Of a stretch of 64,000 nt of DNA, positions 54,752-63,483 are shown one piece after another. The DNA is from CADEDV01 sp964437415 (GTDB lineage Bacteria > Bacteroidota > Bacteroidia > Chitinophagales > Chitinophagaceae). Location: assembly GCA_964437415.1 (NCBI GenBank), contig CAYTGN010000020.1, forward strand, positions 3,162 through 67,161. The letters are read 5' to 3'. The notes beneath the pieces are model-generated. The model had not been told where the DNA came from. It made no database searches and worked only from the letters and a program-made list of their open reading frames with translations. Every line of letters starts with the position of its first letter. Position 1 is the first letter of the stretch. Both the position numbers and the translations under genes were made by a program.

Positions 54752-55843
54752 ATGAGTAAGAGAGTGATCATAGCAGGTGGCGGAACAGGCGGGCATATTT
54801 TTCCGGCGATAGCAATAGCCAATGCACTGAAGAAAATGGATGACAGCATTGAAATATTGTTTGTAGGTGCAAAGGGAAAAATGGAAATGGAGAAAGTGCC
54901 GCAGGCAGGCTATAAGATAGAAGGTTTGGATATAGCGGGTTTCAACCGCAGCTCTTTGATAAAAAATATCGGGTTGCCATTCAAGTTGCTGAAAAGTTTT
55001 TTACAGGTGCGTTCCATCTTTAAAAAATTTAAACCGGATGCAGCGATCGGTGTGGGAGGTTATTCCAGTTTCCCGGTGCTGCGGTTTGCGCAGGCAAAAA
55101 GAATTCCCACATTCATTCATGAGTCAAATTCTTTTGCAGGCAAATCGAACATCCTGCTGGGAAAAAAAGCCACCAGGATTTTTACCGGCACTGATGATAT
55201 GGAAAAATTTTTTCCAAAGCAAAAAACAGTGATGACGGGCAACCCGGTGAGAGCCGCCATTGCACAGGCAACCGTCAGCAGGGAAGAAGGATTAAAGTTC
55301 TTTTCATTGGCAGAGAATAAAAAAACAGTGCTGGTAGTGGGTGGAAGTCTTGGCGCCAAAACCATAAATGAAGCTATTGATAAAGGATTGGATGAATTGC
55401 TGGGAGCAGGATTGCAACTGATATGGCAAACAGGAAAACCTTATGCAGAAAAGGCAAAGACAAGAACAGCAGGAAAACAGGCAGTGTGGGCAGGCGATTT
55501 TATCATGCAGATGGAGTATGCCTATGCTGCGGCTGATATAGTGGTGGCAAGGGCCGGGGCAATGACGGTGGCAGAATTATGTGTTGCTAAAAAACCGGTG
55601 TTGTTTGTTCCTTATCCTTTTGCTGCGGAAGATCACCAGACAGTGAACGCTATGCAACTGGTGAAAAAGAATGCAGCGATGATGGTGAAAGACAGTGAAG
55701 CGGCAGGAAAATTAGTGTTCATGACGATTGAACTGGCAAAAGATGAGGCAAGCCAGGAAGCTATGAAAAAAAATATTGCGGCATTGGCGGTAAACAATGC
55801 TGATAAAATAATAGCGGATGAAATTTTAAGAACTATAAAATGA
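54752..55843 (+). CDS. murG: UDP-GlcNAc transferase MurG
   Basis: Converts lipid I to lipid II on the cytoplasmic face. 363 residues: GGGTGGHIFPAIAIA loop (about 9-23), GVGGYSSFPVLRFAQ, HESNSFAGKSN, the sugar-nucleotide motif GGSLGAKTINEAI and VARAGAMTVAELCVAKKPVLFVPYPFAAEDHQ. Starts 9 bases after ftsW. Confidence 0.97.
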   Translation: MSKRVIIAGGGTGGHIFPAIAIANALKKMDDSIEILFVGAKGKMEMEKVPQAGYKIEGLDIAGFNRSSLIKNIGLPFKLLKSFLQVRSIFKKFKPDAAIGVGGYSSFPVLRFAQAKRIPTFIHESNSFAGKSNILLGKKATRIFTGTDDMEKFFPKQKTVMTGNPVRAAIAQATVSREEGLKFFSLAENKKTVLVVGGSLGAKTINEAIDKGLDELLGAGLQLIWQTGKPYAEKAKTRTAGKQAVWAGDFIMQMEYAYAAADIVVARAGAMTVAELCVAKKPVLFVPYPFAAEDHQTVNAMQLVKKNAAMMVKDSEAAGKLVFMTIELAKDEASQEAMKKNIAALAVNNADKIIADEILRTIK

Positions 55844-55892
55844 TTCTGAAAGTTGAAATGTATTTGTGAGTTGAAACAATATTCCCCAAATA

Positions 55893-55960
55893 CCCCTTCA
55901 GGGGTTGGGGGCATGATCGGTCCGAAAAATACTGTCCTTATGAATTCCCCCTTTCGGGGG
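55893..55960. repeat. Two tandem C-run/G-run palindromes before murC
   Basis: Copy 1 pairs CCCCT (55893-55897) with AGGGG (55900-55904) and has a second run GGGGG at 55907-55911. Copy 2 pairs CCCCC (55947-55951) with GGGGG (55956-55960) around TTTC and ends 9 bases before the murC ATG. A reading frame runs through both from 55853, which can mislead start calling for murC. Confidence 0.65.
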
Positions 55961-55969
55961 TTTGAAAAG

Positions 55970-57364
55970 ATGAACGAAGTGTATTTCATCGGTATTGGCG
56001 GAATTGGGATGAGTGCAGTGGCGAGGTTCTTTCACACAAAAGGAGTAAAAGTGAGTGGCTATGATAAAACAGCCACCACGCTGACAAAGGAACTGGAGGC
56101 AGAAGGCATAGCGGTTCATTATGATGAAAATGTGGAACGGGTTCCGAAGCAGGTTGACCTGGTGGTTTACACACCGGCCATACCAAAGGAGCATAAAGAG
56201 CTGGTCTTTTACCAGCAGAACGGTTACAAAGTGGTGAAGAGGAGTGATGTATTGCAGATCATAACCGAAAGTTCTTTTAATATCTGTATTGCAGGCACAC
56301 ATGGCAAAACAACCATCACCAGCATGGTGGCCCATTTGCTGCGGCACAGTGGTTTTGGCTGCAATGCTTTTCTCGGTGGTATTTCAGTGAGCTACGGAAC
56401 GAATTTCTGGAGTCATGAAAGAAATGTGTGTGTGATAGAAGCGGACGAATATGACAGAAGCTTTTTGAAACTGAACCCTGATGTGGCCATCATCACAGCG
56501 ATGGATGCAGACCACTTAGATATATATGGCACAGCTGCATCCATGGAAGAGGCGTTTATTGATTTCAGTAAAAAAGTGAGACCAGGCGGAGTATTGATAA
56601 GACAGTTTGGATTGAAAAGAGGCAAGGAACTCACAGCGGACACACACTGGACCTACAGCCTGCAAAACGAAAGTGCGGATGTGTATGGCGCTAGTATCAG
56701 GATGATGAACGGAAGTTATGAGTTTGATGTGCTGATAAAAGATAATGTTCTGGAGAATGTGAAGCTGAACATGGGGGGTATGCACAATGTGGAGAATGTG
56801 ATTGCAGCCATAGCGGTTGCCAGTTCTTTGGAAATAGACAATGAAAAGATCAAAGCGGCTGTGGAAAGCTACCGCGGAGTGAAAAGAAGGTTTGAATATA
56901 TCCTTCCTCCCTCTCCGCAAAGGGGAGAGGGACAGTGGGTGAGGCCGGTATTTATTGATGATTATGCGCATCACCCGGAAGAATTGCGGGCATTGATCAA
57001 CGGGGCCAAAACACTGTTCAAAGGAAAAAAGTGTACGGTGATCTTTCAGCCGCATTTGTTCAGCCGGACAAAGGACCATGCGGATGGCTTTGCTGAAGTG
57101 CTGGACATGGCTGATGAAGTGATACTGCTGCCCATCTATCCTGCGAGAGAGCCGCCGGTAGAAGGAGTGAACAGTGAAATGATCCTGCAACGGATGAAAA
57201 AGGATTACAAGAAGGTGATGACAAAAGAAGAATTAATGAGGTGGATGGAAAATGATTATGCTAAAACAGTGAACAAAGAATTTGGAGAAGTATTGATCAC
57301 AGCGGGGGCAGGCGATATTGATATGCTGGTGGAACCAATAAAAACAATTTTGAAACACATATAA
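55970..57364 (+). CDS. murC: UDP-MurNAc:L-alanine ligase
   Basis: First amino-acid ligase of the stem peptide. 465 residues from the ATG at 55970, where MNEVYFIGIGGIGMSAVARFF is the family's N terminus; a frame open from 55853 would add 39 residues translated from repeats. ATP loop IAGTHGKTTITSMVAH, EADEYDRSFL, TAMDADHLDIYG and FIDDYAHHPEEL are present. About 13 residues (LPPSPQRGEGQWV) before the last motif come from a palindromic repeat read in frame. ftsQ follows after 3 bases. Confidence 0.96.
   Translation: MNEVYFIGIGGIGMSAVARFFHTKGVKVSGYDKTATTLTKELEAEGIAVHYDENVERVPKQVDLVVYTPAIPKEHKELVFYQQNGYKVVKRSDVLQIITESSFNICIAGTHGKTTITSMVAHLLRHSGFGCNAFLGGISVSYGTNFWSHERNVCVIEADEYDRSFLKLNPDVAIITAMDADHLDIYGTAASMEEAFIDFSKKVRPGGVLIRQFGLKRGKELTADTHWTYSLQNESADVYGASIRMMNGSYEFDVLIKDNVLENVKLNMGGMHNVENVIAAIAVASSLEIDNEKIKAAVESYRGVKRRFEYILPPSPQRGEGQWVRPVFIDDYAHHPEELRALINGAKTLFKGKKCTVIFQPHLFSRTKDHADGFAEVLDMADEVILLPIYPAREPPVEGVNSEMILQRMKKDYKKVMTKEELMRWMENDYAKTVNKEFGEVLITAGAGDIDMLVEPIKTILKHI
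56909..56931. repeat. Palindromic repeat inside murC, read in frame
   Basis: CCCTCTCC (56909-56916) and GGAGAGGG (56924-56931) pair perfectly around a 7-base loop. It codes for SPQRGEG between RRFEYI and VFIDDYAHHP, a place where other MurC proteins have a short loop joining the central and C-terminal domains. Confidence 0.7.
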
Positions 57365-57367
57365 GAA

Positions 57368-58465
57368 GTGGGCACACAAAGAACGATACGAAAATTTTTC
57401 ATGCTGGCCTTATGGGTCATCATCGGTAGTGCTGTGGTTGTGTTGCTGGTGGCAGCTATCCGCAAGCAAAAAAATGAACTCTGTAAAGGTTATCTCATTG
57501 AATTGAAGGGTGATGAAAGCGGTACTTATATCCGCCAGGCAGAGGTGATGCAGATGCTTTCTGCTTCATTGCAGGGAAAGATCGAAGGCAAGCAGCTTGT
57601 TGCCCTCAACCTGAAAGAAATGGAGCAGGCGCTGGAAAGCAATGAGAAGGTGAAAGATGCCGAACTCTATTTTGATAATAAAAACAAGCTGCATATCACG
57701 GTTACGGCGAGGAAACCGGTGGCAAGGCTGTTTACCACAGAGGGTAATTCATTTTATATTGACAGCGATGCGCAGCCTATGCCGCTTGCCGATGGATTCC
57801 GGGTGAAAGTGCCGGTGTTTACCGGATTCACTGCAAAAAAGCAACTGATGCGAAAAGACAGTTTGATGCTCAGGGATGTGCAGGAAATGGCGGCTTACAT
57901 CGCAGCCGATCCTTTCTGGATGGCGCAGGTGGCCCAGGTGGATATAACAACAGAAAGAGAATTTGAACTGGTGCCGGTGGTGGGCAATCATATTGTGAAG
58001 TGGGGCAAACCCGGTGACAACGACCGCAAATTTGACCGCCTGTTTGTTTTTTATAAAAATGTATTGAGCAAAACAGGATTTGATAAATATAAGACCATTG
58101 ATGTACAATATAGCGGACAGGTGGTGGCCACAAAAGGCATTTCAGCAAAGGCCGATAAAGATCAATTGCGGAGAAATGTAGAAAAAATGCTGCAGCAGTC
58201 CCGTGTTCTGCAGCAGGAGACCATTGTTGCCTCTACGACCGCAGACAACAGCGCCGTTCCCCCTGGAAATAGACCTGTGAAAGAGTCAGCATCCCTAACC
58301 CTGAGCAATACGAATCCCAACCCTGTGAAAACTTTTTTGGACAACAAGGCTGAAGATAAAATAAAACCCGAAATAAAAACAGTACAAAAAGAAACGGAGC
58401 AAAAGGCGCCAAAAGCTGTGATGCCGAAACGGGATGACGGCAAACCGGCGCAACAAAGCAACTAA
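57368..58465 (+). CDS. ftsQ: Division protein FtsQ/DivIB
   Basis: 365 residues: short cytoplasmic end, membrane helix (about 12-33, LALWVIIGSAVVVLLVAAI), POTRA-like domain (about 45-112, GDESGTYIRQAEVMQML and KVKDAELYFDNKNKLHITVTARKPVARLF), a beta domain to about 265, then a Lys/Glu/Pro-rich disordered tail. GTG start at 57368, 3 bases after murC. Would link FtsL and the early divisome. Confidence 0.9.
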   Translation: MGTQRTIRKFFMLALWVIIGSAVVVLLVAAIRKQKNELCKGYLIELKGDESGTYIRQAEVMQMLSASLQGKIEGKQLVALNLKEMEQALESNEKVKDAELYFDNKNKLHITVTARKPVARLFTTEGNSFYIDSDAQPMPLADGFRVKVPVFTGFTAKKQLMRKDSLMLRDVQEMAAYIAADPFWMAQVAQVDITTEREFELVPVVGNHIVKWGKPGDNDRKFDRLFVFYKNVLSKTGFDKYKTIDVQYSGQVVATKGISAKADKDQLRRNVEKMLQQSRVLQQETIVASTTADNSAVPPGNRPVKESASLTLSNTNPNPVKTFLDNKAEDKIKPEIKTVQKETEQKAPKAVMPKRDDGKPAQQSN

Positions 58466-58516
58466 AGGACCCGATAACTCTTTTGATAAAAACAACAACA
58501 ACTAAAAACCATTTTT

Positions 58517-59890
58517 ATGAACAACGAACAACCCATTATTGTAGGTCTTGATATAGGAACAACCAAGATCGCAGTAATTGCCGGACGCAAAAATGAGTTT
58601 GGCAAACTGGAGATACTGGGATTTGGCAAGGCCAGTTCAAACGGTGTGAAGCACGGACAGGTGCTCAACATTGATGAAACGATCAAGGCGATCCGCACGG
58701 CGCTGGAAAATTGCTTTGCCTCCAATCCCAATCTTGATGTGAATGAAGTGTATGTGGGCATTGCCGGGCACCACATCAAAAGTTTGCAAACCCGCGGCGA
58801 CATCGTTCGCCAGAAAACAGATGAAGAGATCACCCAGCAGGAGATTGACCAGCTCATCGGCGATCAGTACAAAACCTATATTCCCGCAGGCGACCAGATC
58901 ATTGATGTGATACCGCAGGAATTCACCGTAGATAATTTTCAGAACATTCCCAATCCAATAGGCTATGGTGGTGTGAAAGTCGGCGCCAATTTCCATATCA
59001 TCACAGGTGATAAGAATGCCATCCGCAACATCAACCGCAGTGTGGAGAAAGCCGGGTTAACAACAAAAGACCTCGTGTTGCAGCCGCTGGCTTCTTCTTC
59101 CGCCGTCATGGCGCAGGAAGACCTCGAAGCCGGTGTGGCCATTGTAGATATCGGCGGCGGCACCACCGACCTTGCGGTTTTTTATGAAGGCATTCTCAAA
59201 CACACGGCTGTCATCCCGTTTGCAGGAGAAAACATCACCAATGATATCAAAACAGGATTGGGAGTACTGAAGACACAGGCCGAGCAAATGAAAGTGCAGT
59301 TTGGTTCTGCTTTGTCCAATGAAGCAAAAGCCAATGCCTATATCACTATCCCGGGCCTGAGAGGAATGCCTGCCAAAGAGATCAGTGTAAAAAATCTTGC
59401 CAATATCATCCAGGCAAGAATGAGTGAGATACTTGATTTTGTTACCTATCATTTGAAGCAGGTGGGTCTTGACAACAAAGCACTCAATGGCGGCGTGGTG
59501 CTCACCGGCGGTGGCTCACAGCTCAAACACCTTATCCAACTCACTGAATACGTAACAGGATTGCCGGCAAGAATCGGTTTTCCCAATGAACATCTCGCTG
59601 CGGGACATATTGAAGAACTGGCAAGACCCACTTACTCCACCTGCATCGGTCTTATCCTGAAAGGATATGATGACTATGAGCATAACCGCAAGCAATTCGA
59701 GATTGATTACCGCAAAGTGGAAGTGCCGGATGGTCTCAGAAAGTCTGGTGAAGAGGAGCAGGCAGTTGAGGTGGCAGAAGAAGTGAGCAGGGAAAAAGTG
59801 AAACAGCGCCGTGGTCTTCACAATTTCTGGGGCAAGTTTAAAGACAGCATCATTGACTTGTTCAAAGAAGAAGAAGATAAACATTTATAA
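58517..59890 (+). CDS. ftsA: Actin-like division protein FtsA
   Basis: Tethers FtsZ to the membrane. 457 residues: phosphate-1 loop VGLDIGTTKIAVIAG, 1C domain, phosphate-2 AIVDIGGGTTDLAVFYEG, adenosine motif LTGGGSQLKHL. A C-terminal amphipathic helix (NFWGKFKDSIIDLFKEE) fits the membrane-targeting sequence, after a variable linker of about 50 residues. ATG start. Confidence 0.97.
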   Translation: MNNEQPIIVGLDIGTTKIAVIAGRKNEFGKLEILGFGKASSNGVKHGQVLNIDETIKAIRTALENCFASNPNLDVNEVYVGIAGHHIKSLQTRGDIVRQKTDEEITQQEIDQLIGDQYKTYIPAGDQIIDVIPQEFTVDNFQNIPNPIGYGGVKVGANFHIITGDKNAIRNINRSVEKAGLTTKDLVLQPLASSSAVMAQEDLEAGVAIVDIGGGTTDLAVFYEGILKHTAVIPFAGENITNDIKTGLGVLKTQAEQMKVQFGSALSNEAKANAYITIPGLRGMPAKEISVKNLANIIQARMSEILDFVTYHLKQVGLDNKALNGGVVLTGGGSQLKHLIQLTEYVTGLPARIGFPNEHLAAGHIEELARPTYSTCIGLILKGYDDYEHNRKQFEIDYRKVEVPDGLRKSGEEEQAVEVAEEVSREKVKQRRGLHNFWGKFKDSIIDLFKEEEDKHL

Positions 59891-59904
59891 AGCTCTTGCA
59901 ACCA

Positions 59905-59937
59905 CGAAGGATGACTTTATAAGTCAGCGATACTTCG
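59905..59937. other. Hairpin between ftsA and ftsZ
   Basis: Outer arms CGAAG / CTTCG (59905-59909, 59933-59937) and inner arms GACTT / AAGTC (59913-59917, 59921-59925) form an interrupted stem 14 bases after the ftsA stop, followed by TTCTTT. It could slow or process the transcript between the two genes, which are usually made in different amounts. Confidence 0.4.
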
Positions 59938-59983
59938 GGTTCTTTAGTATGAGAAAACAGAATTTAATTATAAACGACCTGAA

Positions 59984-60012
59984 AACCTCCCTTGCGGTGA
60001 GGTTGGAGGGGC
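59984..60012. repeat. C-run/G-run repeat in front of ftsZ
   Basis: AACCTC (59984-59989) can pair with GAGGTT (59999-60004), or CCTCC (59986-59990) with GGAGG (60005-60009), so two hairpins exclude each other. It ends 16 bases before the ftsZ ATG. Same layout as the copies before atpC, murC and dnaX. Confidence 0.6.
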
Positions 60013-60028
60013 TTCTAAATCAGTATCT

Positions 60029-61996
60029 ATGATACATTTTGATTTGCCGAAAGAGAAATCATCTATTCTGAAAGTGATCGGCGTCGGGGGAGGGGGAGGA
60101 AATGCAGTGAACTACATGTTCAGCCAGCACATTGAAGGTGTCAACTTCATTATTTGTAACACCGATGCACAGGCGCTGGCCAGCAGTGGAATACCCAACC
60201 GGGTGCAACTGGGACCACATCTTACCCAGGGTCTTGGTGCAGGCGCCAATCCCGACATTGGCCGCCAGGCAACGGAAGAATCGCTGGAAGAGATAAAGCG
60301 TATTCTTGAAGTGAACACCAAGATGGCCTTTATCACGGCAGGCATGGGTGGCGGCACCGGCACCGGCGGCGCACCTATTATTGCCAAAATTTGTAAAGAC
60401 CTTGGCATACTCACTGTGGGCATTGTCACCACACCATTTGCCTATGAAGGAAAGAAAAGACAGCAGCAGGCAGAAGAAGGTATCAAAACACTGAAAGGAT
60501 ATGTGGATACACTGCTGGTGATCAGCAATGACAAACTGCGCCACCAGTTTGGCAACCTCAAAATGCGGGAAGCTTTTGAAAAAGCCGATAATGTATTGGC
60601 CACTGCCGCCAAATGTATCACCGATGTGATCAACAGCACCGGGCAGATCAATGTTGACTTTGCCGATGTGTGCACCGTGATGCGCAATGGCGGTGTGGCC
60701 ATCCTTGGCAATGCTGCTGCAGAAGGGGAGAACCGTGCACAAAAAGCGATTGAAGAAGCGCTGAACTCACCGCTGCTCAACGACAATGATATCCGCGGCG
60801 CCAAATGGATACTTATCAATATCAATTCTGCCGAGGGAGATCATGAATTTACCATGGATGAAGTGGAAGTGATACAAAACTACCTGCTCACACAGGCTGG
60901 TGAGGGCACAGATGTGATCCTCGGAATGGGATATGATAATACACTGGGATCAAAACTCGGCATCACTCTTATTGCCACCGGGTTTGAACACAAAGATCCG
61001 TTTGTAAAAACTGCACCTAAAAAGGAGGAACCCAAAAAAGAAGAGAAGATAGTGATGGTGCTGGGCCCGGTGGAAGAAGCCCCTGTGCCGCTGATGGCTA
61101 AGGAAGAAACCAAAGCAGCAGAAGAAATACCGGTAATAAAAGTGGAAGTAAAAGAAGATAAGCTGGCGCCAAAGCTGGTGGAACAAATTCCGCTGGCCGA
61201 CATACCGATGCCCACGATGCAGGACATGAACAATATCCCGGATTCTTATATCAAAGAAGAAGAACCGGTCATCATTCATTTTGAACTGCAGCCCGCATCG
61301 GATGAAAAAATACGAAGTAATTCTACTGGTGAGAAAATGTTAATTGCTGAGGAGCCGGAGGAATTAAATTCGGGCACTCATTCGATACCTGACAACGCCA
61401 GCTCCGTATCTCCCAACAAATATGCTGAAAAGAATGCCGGGCAGAAGCCGGGCATAGAAGATAGTACTAGTACAACCGGCCCGTTGTCTGCAGCAGCGGG
61501 TGGTTATTTGGCCAGACCATCCAATATCTACGCAGAATCTGAAGCAGAGGCCAAAGCCTCAACTACTTCTGCTGAAGAGCCGGTTCCTTCCGGTTATGTT
61601 GCCAGCAGGGAAGAGGATGAACTTTTTGACCTGCAAATGCAAATAGTGGAAAGGAATGACATTCCAGCGGCGGATGTGCCCATGGCCCATCAGGCTCATT
61701 CACATTTGAACACTGAAGTTGAGGATCCCGCTATGCGGGACGAAACCGAGGTGCAAAGACGTAGGGCGGCCGAACGGCTTCAAAAGTTGCGCAACTTGTC
61801 GTTCAATGTTAACGCAGCCGATCCGAATAATGAGTTTGAAACTGTGCCGGCCTACATCCGCCGCAATATGGAATTGTATAACAGCAGTTCCCAGGTGGAG
61901 AATTTTTACAGCAACTACGAGGTGAAAGCCGACAACAACAACCAGGCGCAGATCAGCAGCATCAACACATTTTTAGACGGAAAAAAACCAGATTGA
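60029..61996 (+). CDS. ftsZ: Cell division GTPase FtsZ with long acidic linker
   Basis: Tubulin-like protein forming the Z ring. 655 residues, against about 380-400 in E. coli. The GTPase core (about 1-320) is complete: GVGGGGGNAVNYM, NTDAQALA, GMGGGTGTGGAPIIAK and T7 loop GQINVDFADVCTVM. Residues about 325-600 are a Pro/Glu/Lys/Ala-rich linker with repeats such as KKEEPKKEEKI. Towards the end VPAYIRRNMEL and the terminal ISSINTFLDGKKPD are the phylum's conserved C-terminal peptides for FtsA binding. Last gene of the cluster; a strong hairpin and a terminator follow. Confidence 0.97.
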   Translation: MIHFDLPKEKSSILKVIGVGGGGGNAVNYMFSQHIEGVNFIICNTDAQALASSGIPNRVQLGPHLTQGLGAGANPDIGRQATEESLEEIKRILEVNTKMAFITAGMGGGTGTGGAPIIAKICKDLGILTVGIVTTPFAYEGKKRQQQAEEGIKTLKGYVDTLLVISNDKLRHQFGNLKMREAFEKADNVLATAAKCITDVINSTGQINVDFADVCTVMRNGGVAILGNAAAEGENRAQKAIEEALNSPLLNDNDIRGAKWILININSAEGDHEFTMDEVEVIQNYLLTQAGEGTDVILGMGYDNTLGSKLGITLIATGFEHKDPFVKTAPKKEEPKKEEKIVMVLGPVEEAPVPLMAKEETKAAEEIPVIKVEVKEDKLAPKLVEQIPLADIPMPTMQDMNNIPDSYIKEEEPVIIHFELQPASDEKIRSNSTGEKMLIAEEPEELNSGTHSIPDNASSVSPNKYAEKNAGQKPGIEDSTSTTGPLSAAAGGYLARPSNIYAESEAEAKASTTSAEEPVPSGYVASREEDELFDLQMQIVERNDIPAADVPMAHQAHSHLNTEVEDPAMRDETEVQRRRAAERLQKLRNLSFNVNAADPNNEFETVPAYIRRNMELYNSSSQVENFYSNYEVKADNNNQAQISSINTFLDGKKPD

Positions 61997-62001
61997 TCCT
62001 T

Positions 62002-62126
62002 TGCTGTGCAGGGATGCTATTTCCTGCACAGCGCTAAACATATTGAAGAGGTTCGTTCCAATGAAGCCACTACAATAGCTAGTGTTTTTAGTTGTTCCCT
62101 CCCGATTCCTCGGGAGGGTTTTTTTT
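62002..62126 (+). terminator. Hairpin and terminator after ftsZ
   Basis: GCTGTGCAGG (62002-62011) pairs perfectly with CCTGCACAGC (62022-62031) 5 bases after the ftsZ stop, without a T run. Further on CCCTCCCGA (62097-62105) pairs with TCGGGAGGG (62110-62118), followed by eight T residues: a typical intrinsic terminator for the dcw transcript. Confidence 0.8.
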
Positions 62127-62217
62127 GTGTCGGGAGCGGCGCTGTCTGGCGGGTTGTGAAGAGGTCCGGAACAAAAGTGGGAGGAGAAACCCGGAAGCGT
62201 TGGAACAAGGAAGCTCT

Positions 62218-62260
62218 TTTGCAAGCTTTGGTCTGTGCTTGGGCTTGTGCGGCTTGCAAA
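62218..62260. repeat. Inverted repeat at the edge of the AT-rich unit
   Basis: TTTGCAAGC (62218-62226) and GCTTGCAAA (62252-62260) are perfect 9-bp arms with a 25-base TG-rich spacer. They lie in a non-coding stretch (62127-62286) that is G/purine-rich, unlike either neighbour, just past the stop of the minus-strand GIY-YIG gene. They may end that transcript or mark a junction. Confidence 0.4.
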
Positions 62261-62286
62261 TTTGCTTACACCTGTGCGTTGGCTTT

Positions 62287-63483
62287 TCATCTCTCTATTA
62301 TTTCTTCGTTAGTTGAATCGTAGCGGTAATGAATTATGTCACCCGATATGATGTAATGAATTGCCTGTTCAATAATTGCTAATGGAGCTATAAACCATTC
62401 TCTTGGTGTGTGTCTGTTGCCGTCTTTGTCAAACACGTCAATATTTAAGCATGAGTTACCAAAGAAATTATGTAGCAGTTGTTCCAGTTTTTGCGGATTC
62501 ATGTTGTAGCATTTGTAAGCCATTACGATTCTTACGTCTGCCATTAAATAGGTCGGCTCTTGACTTGCATTTTTCACTCTGTCCTCAACCGTTGTCTTTG
62601 AGAAACCTATTTTGTAAAGGTTGTGAATCTCTTTTATTTCTTTCTTGTCCGACTTTGATTTGAGTATGTAAATGAAACCTGCTTCTTCATCCTCAGCAGT
62701 TATGTTGCTGAATTTTTCTGTAAAATCTTCGTTTGTTTGGTCTGCATTTTCGGTTACAACTTGACCGTTTACATACAGCAGTTTTTCAATAGAACGTTTT
62801 AGCATATTGGATTCCGTTCCGTTTTCAAAAATACATCTTGTTCGTCCGTCCTCTCTTACTCTTGTGCCGTCTGGTTTGTAATGTTCCTTTTTTGTGATTT
62901 CAATTTTCTCTACGAAAAACAAAATGCCATTATGAACATAGTATGCTCCTTGTCGAAGATTGCCAAGTTTAAATTCTATCAGTTTTCGTTTTCCATCTTT
63001 CAAGTCTTTCTGAACACCTTTGAAAAGTGATTCATATTTTGAAAAGTCTTTGCATGGTTTTCTTCTTGCAACAAAATCGGTTTCTGCTCTGCTTTTCTCT
63101 CTCGGTTTTATGTTCTTTAATTCAAATAAACCTGCCGTGTCGTCATCCAATAAACCTAAAGGGTCATTTTCCATAATATCGTCAATGGAAACAGGTTCTT
63201 GTGGTTCGCTGCTCAAAAGTCCATGAATGTCATGGTTTTTAAGCATTTCCATTTTTGTCGGATTTGTTCGAATTGACTTTAAACGAGAATACAATTGATG
63301 CTCTTGTATTCCATTATCAGCTTTGGGCTCTCGTTTGTTCTGTTCAAAAAAATCGTTTATTTCTTGAAACGAGGCCACAAGCCTTTCATCCTCATTCCTT
63401 GCAGGGGAATTTGAAGGTTTAACGTTCAACAAACCCAAAGGGTCGTTGTCCAAAAGTTCCTGTAGCTTTTTATCCTTGTCCAC
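62287..63483 (-). CDS. GIY-YIG nuclease-family protein (T5orf172-like domain)
   Basis: 398 residues. The C-terminal part (about 270-385) starts GFIYILKSKSD, continues HNLYKIGFSKTTVEDRVKNA, then LEQLLHNFFGNSCLNIDVFD and TPREWFIAPL, a GIY-YIG/T5orf172 layout with Y-I, KIG-S and the Glu. The N-terminal 130 residues are polar and repeat ELLDNDPLGLLN, as DIMENDPLGLLDD, and a degenerate IHGLLSSEP. A middle domain (about 140-250) has FKLGNLRQGAYYVHNGILFFVEKI. Overlaps the upstream gene by 14 bases. By-eye G+C on two lines is 32-37 percent versus 57 percent on one ftsZ line, suggesting transfer. It may cut or nick DNA with an upstream helicase-like protein. Confidence 0.75.
   Translation of the reverse strand: MDKDKKLQELLDNDPLGLLNVKPSNSPARNEDERLVASFQEINDFFEQNKREPKADNGIQEHQLYSRLKSIRTNPTKMEMLKNHDIHGLLSSEPQEPVSIDDIMENDPLGLLDDDTAGLFELKNIKPREKSRAETDFVARRKPCKDFSKYESLFKGVQKDLKDGKRKLIEFKLGNLRQGAYYVHNGILFFVEKIEITKKEHYKPDGTRVREDGRTRCIFENGTESNMLKRSIEKLLYVNGQVVTENADQTNEDFTEKFSNITAEDEEAGFIYILKSKSDKKEIKEIHNLYKIGFSKTTVEDRVKNASQEPTYLMADVRIVMAYKCYNMNPQKLEQLLHNFFGNSCLNIDVFDKDGNRHTPREWFIAPLAIIEQAIHYIISGDIIHYRYDSTNEEIIER

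Noticed and set aside
55853..55969. N-terminal extension of MurC
   Set aside because: The added 39 residues are translated from two palindromic repeats, and MNEVYFIGIGGIGMS at 55970 is the family start.
62030..62120. Possible tRNA because of GGTTCGTTCC next to a hairpin
   Set aside because: No acceptor stem, anticodon arm or CCA-side pairing can be built; the hairpin is a terminator.
62006..62323. Plus-strand frame after ftsZ
   Set aside because: Crosses the ftsZ terminator and the end of the minus-strand gene; no domain, start signal or codon preference supports it.
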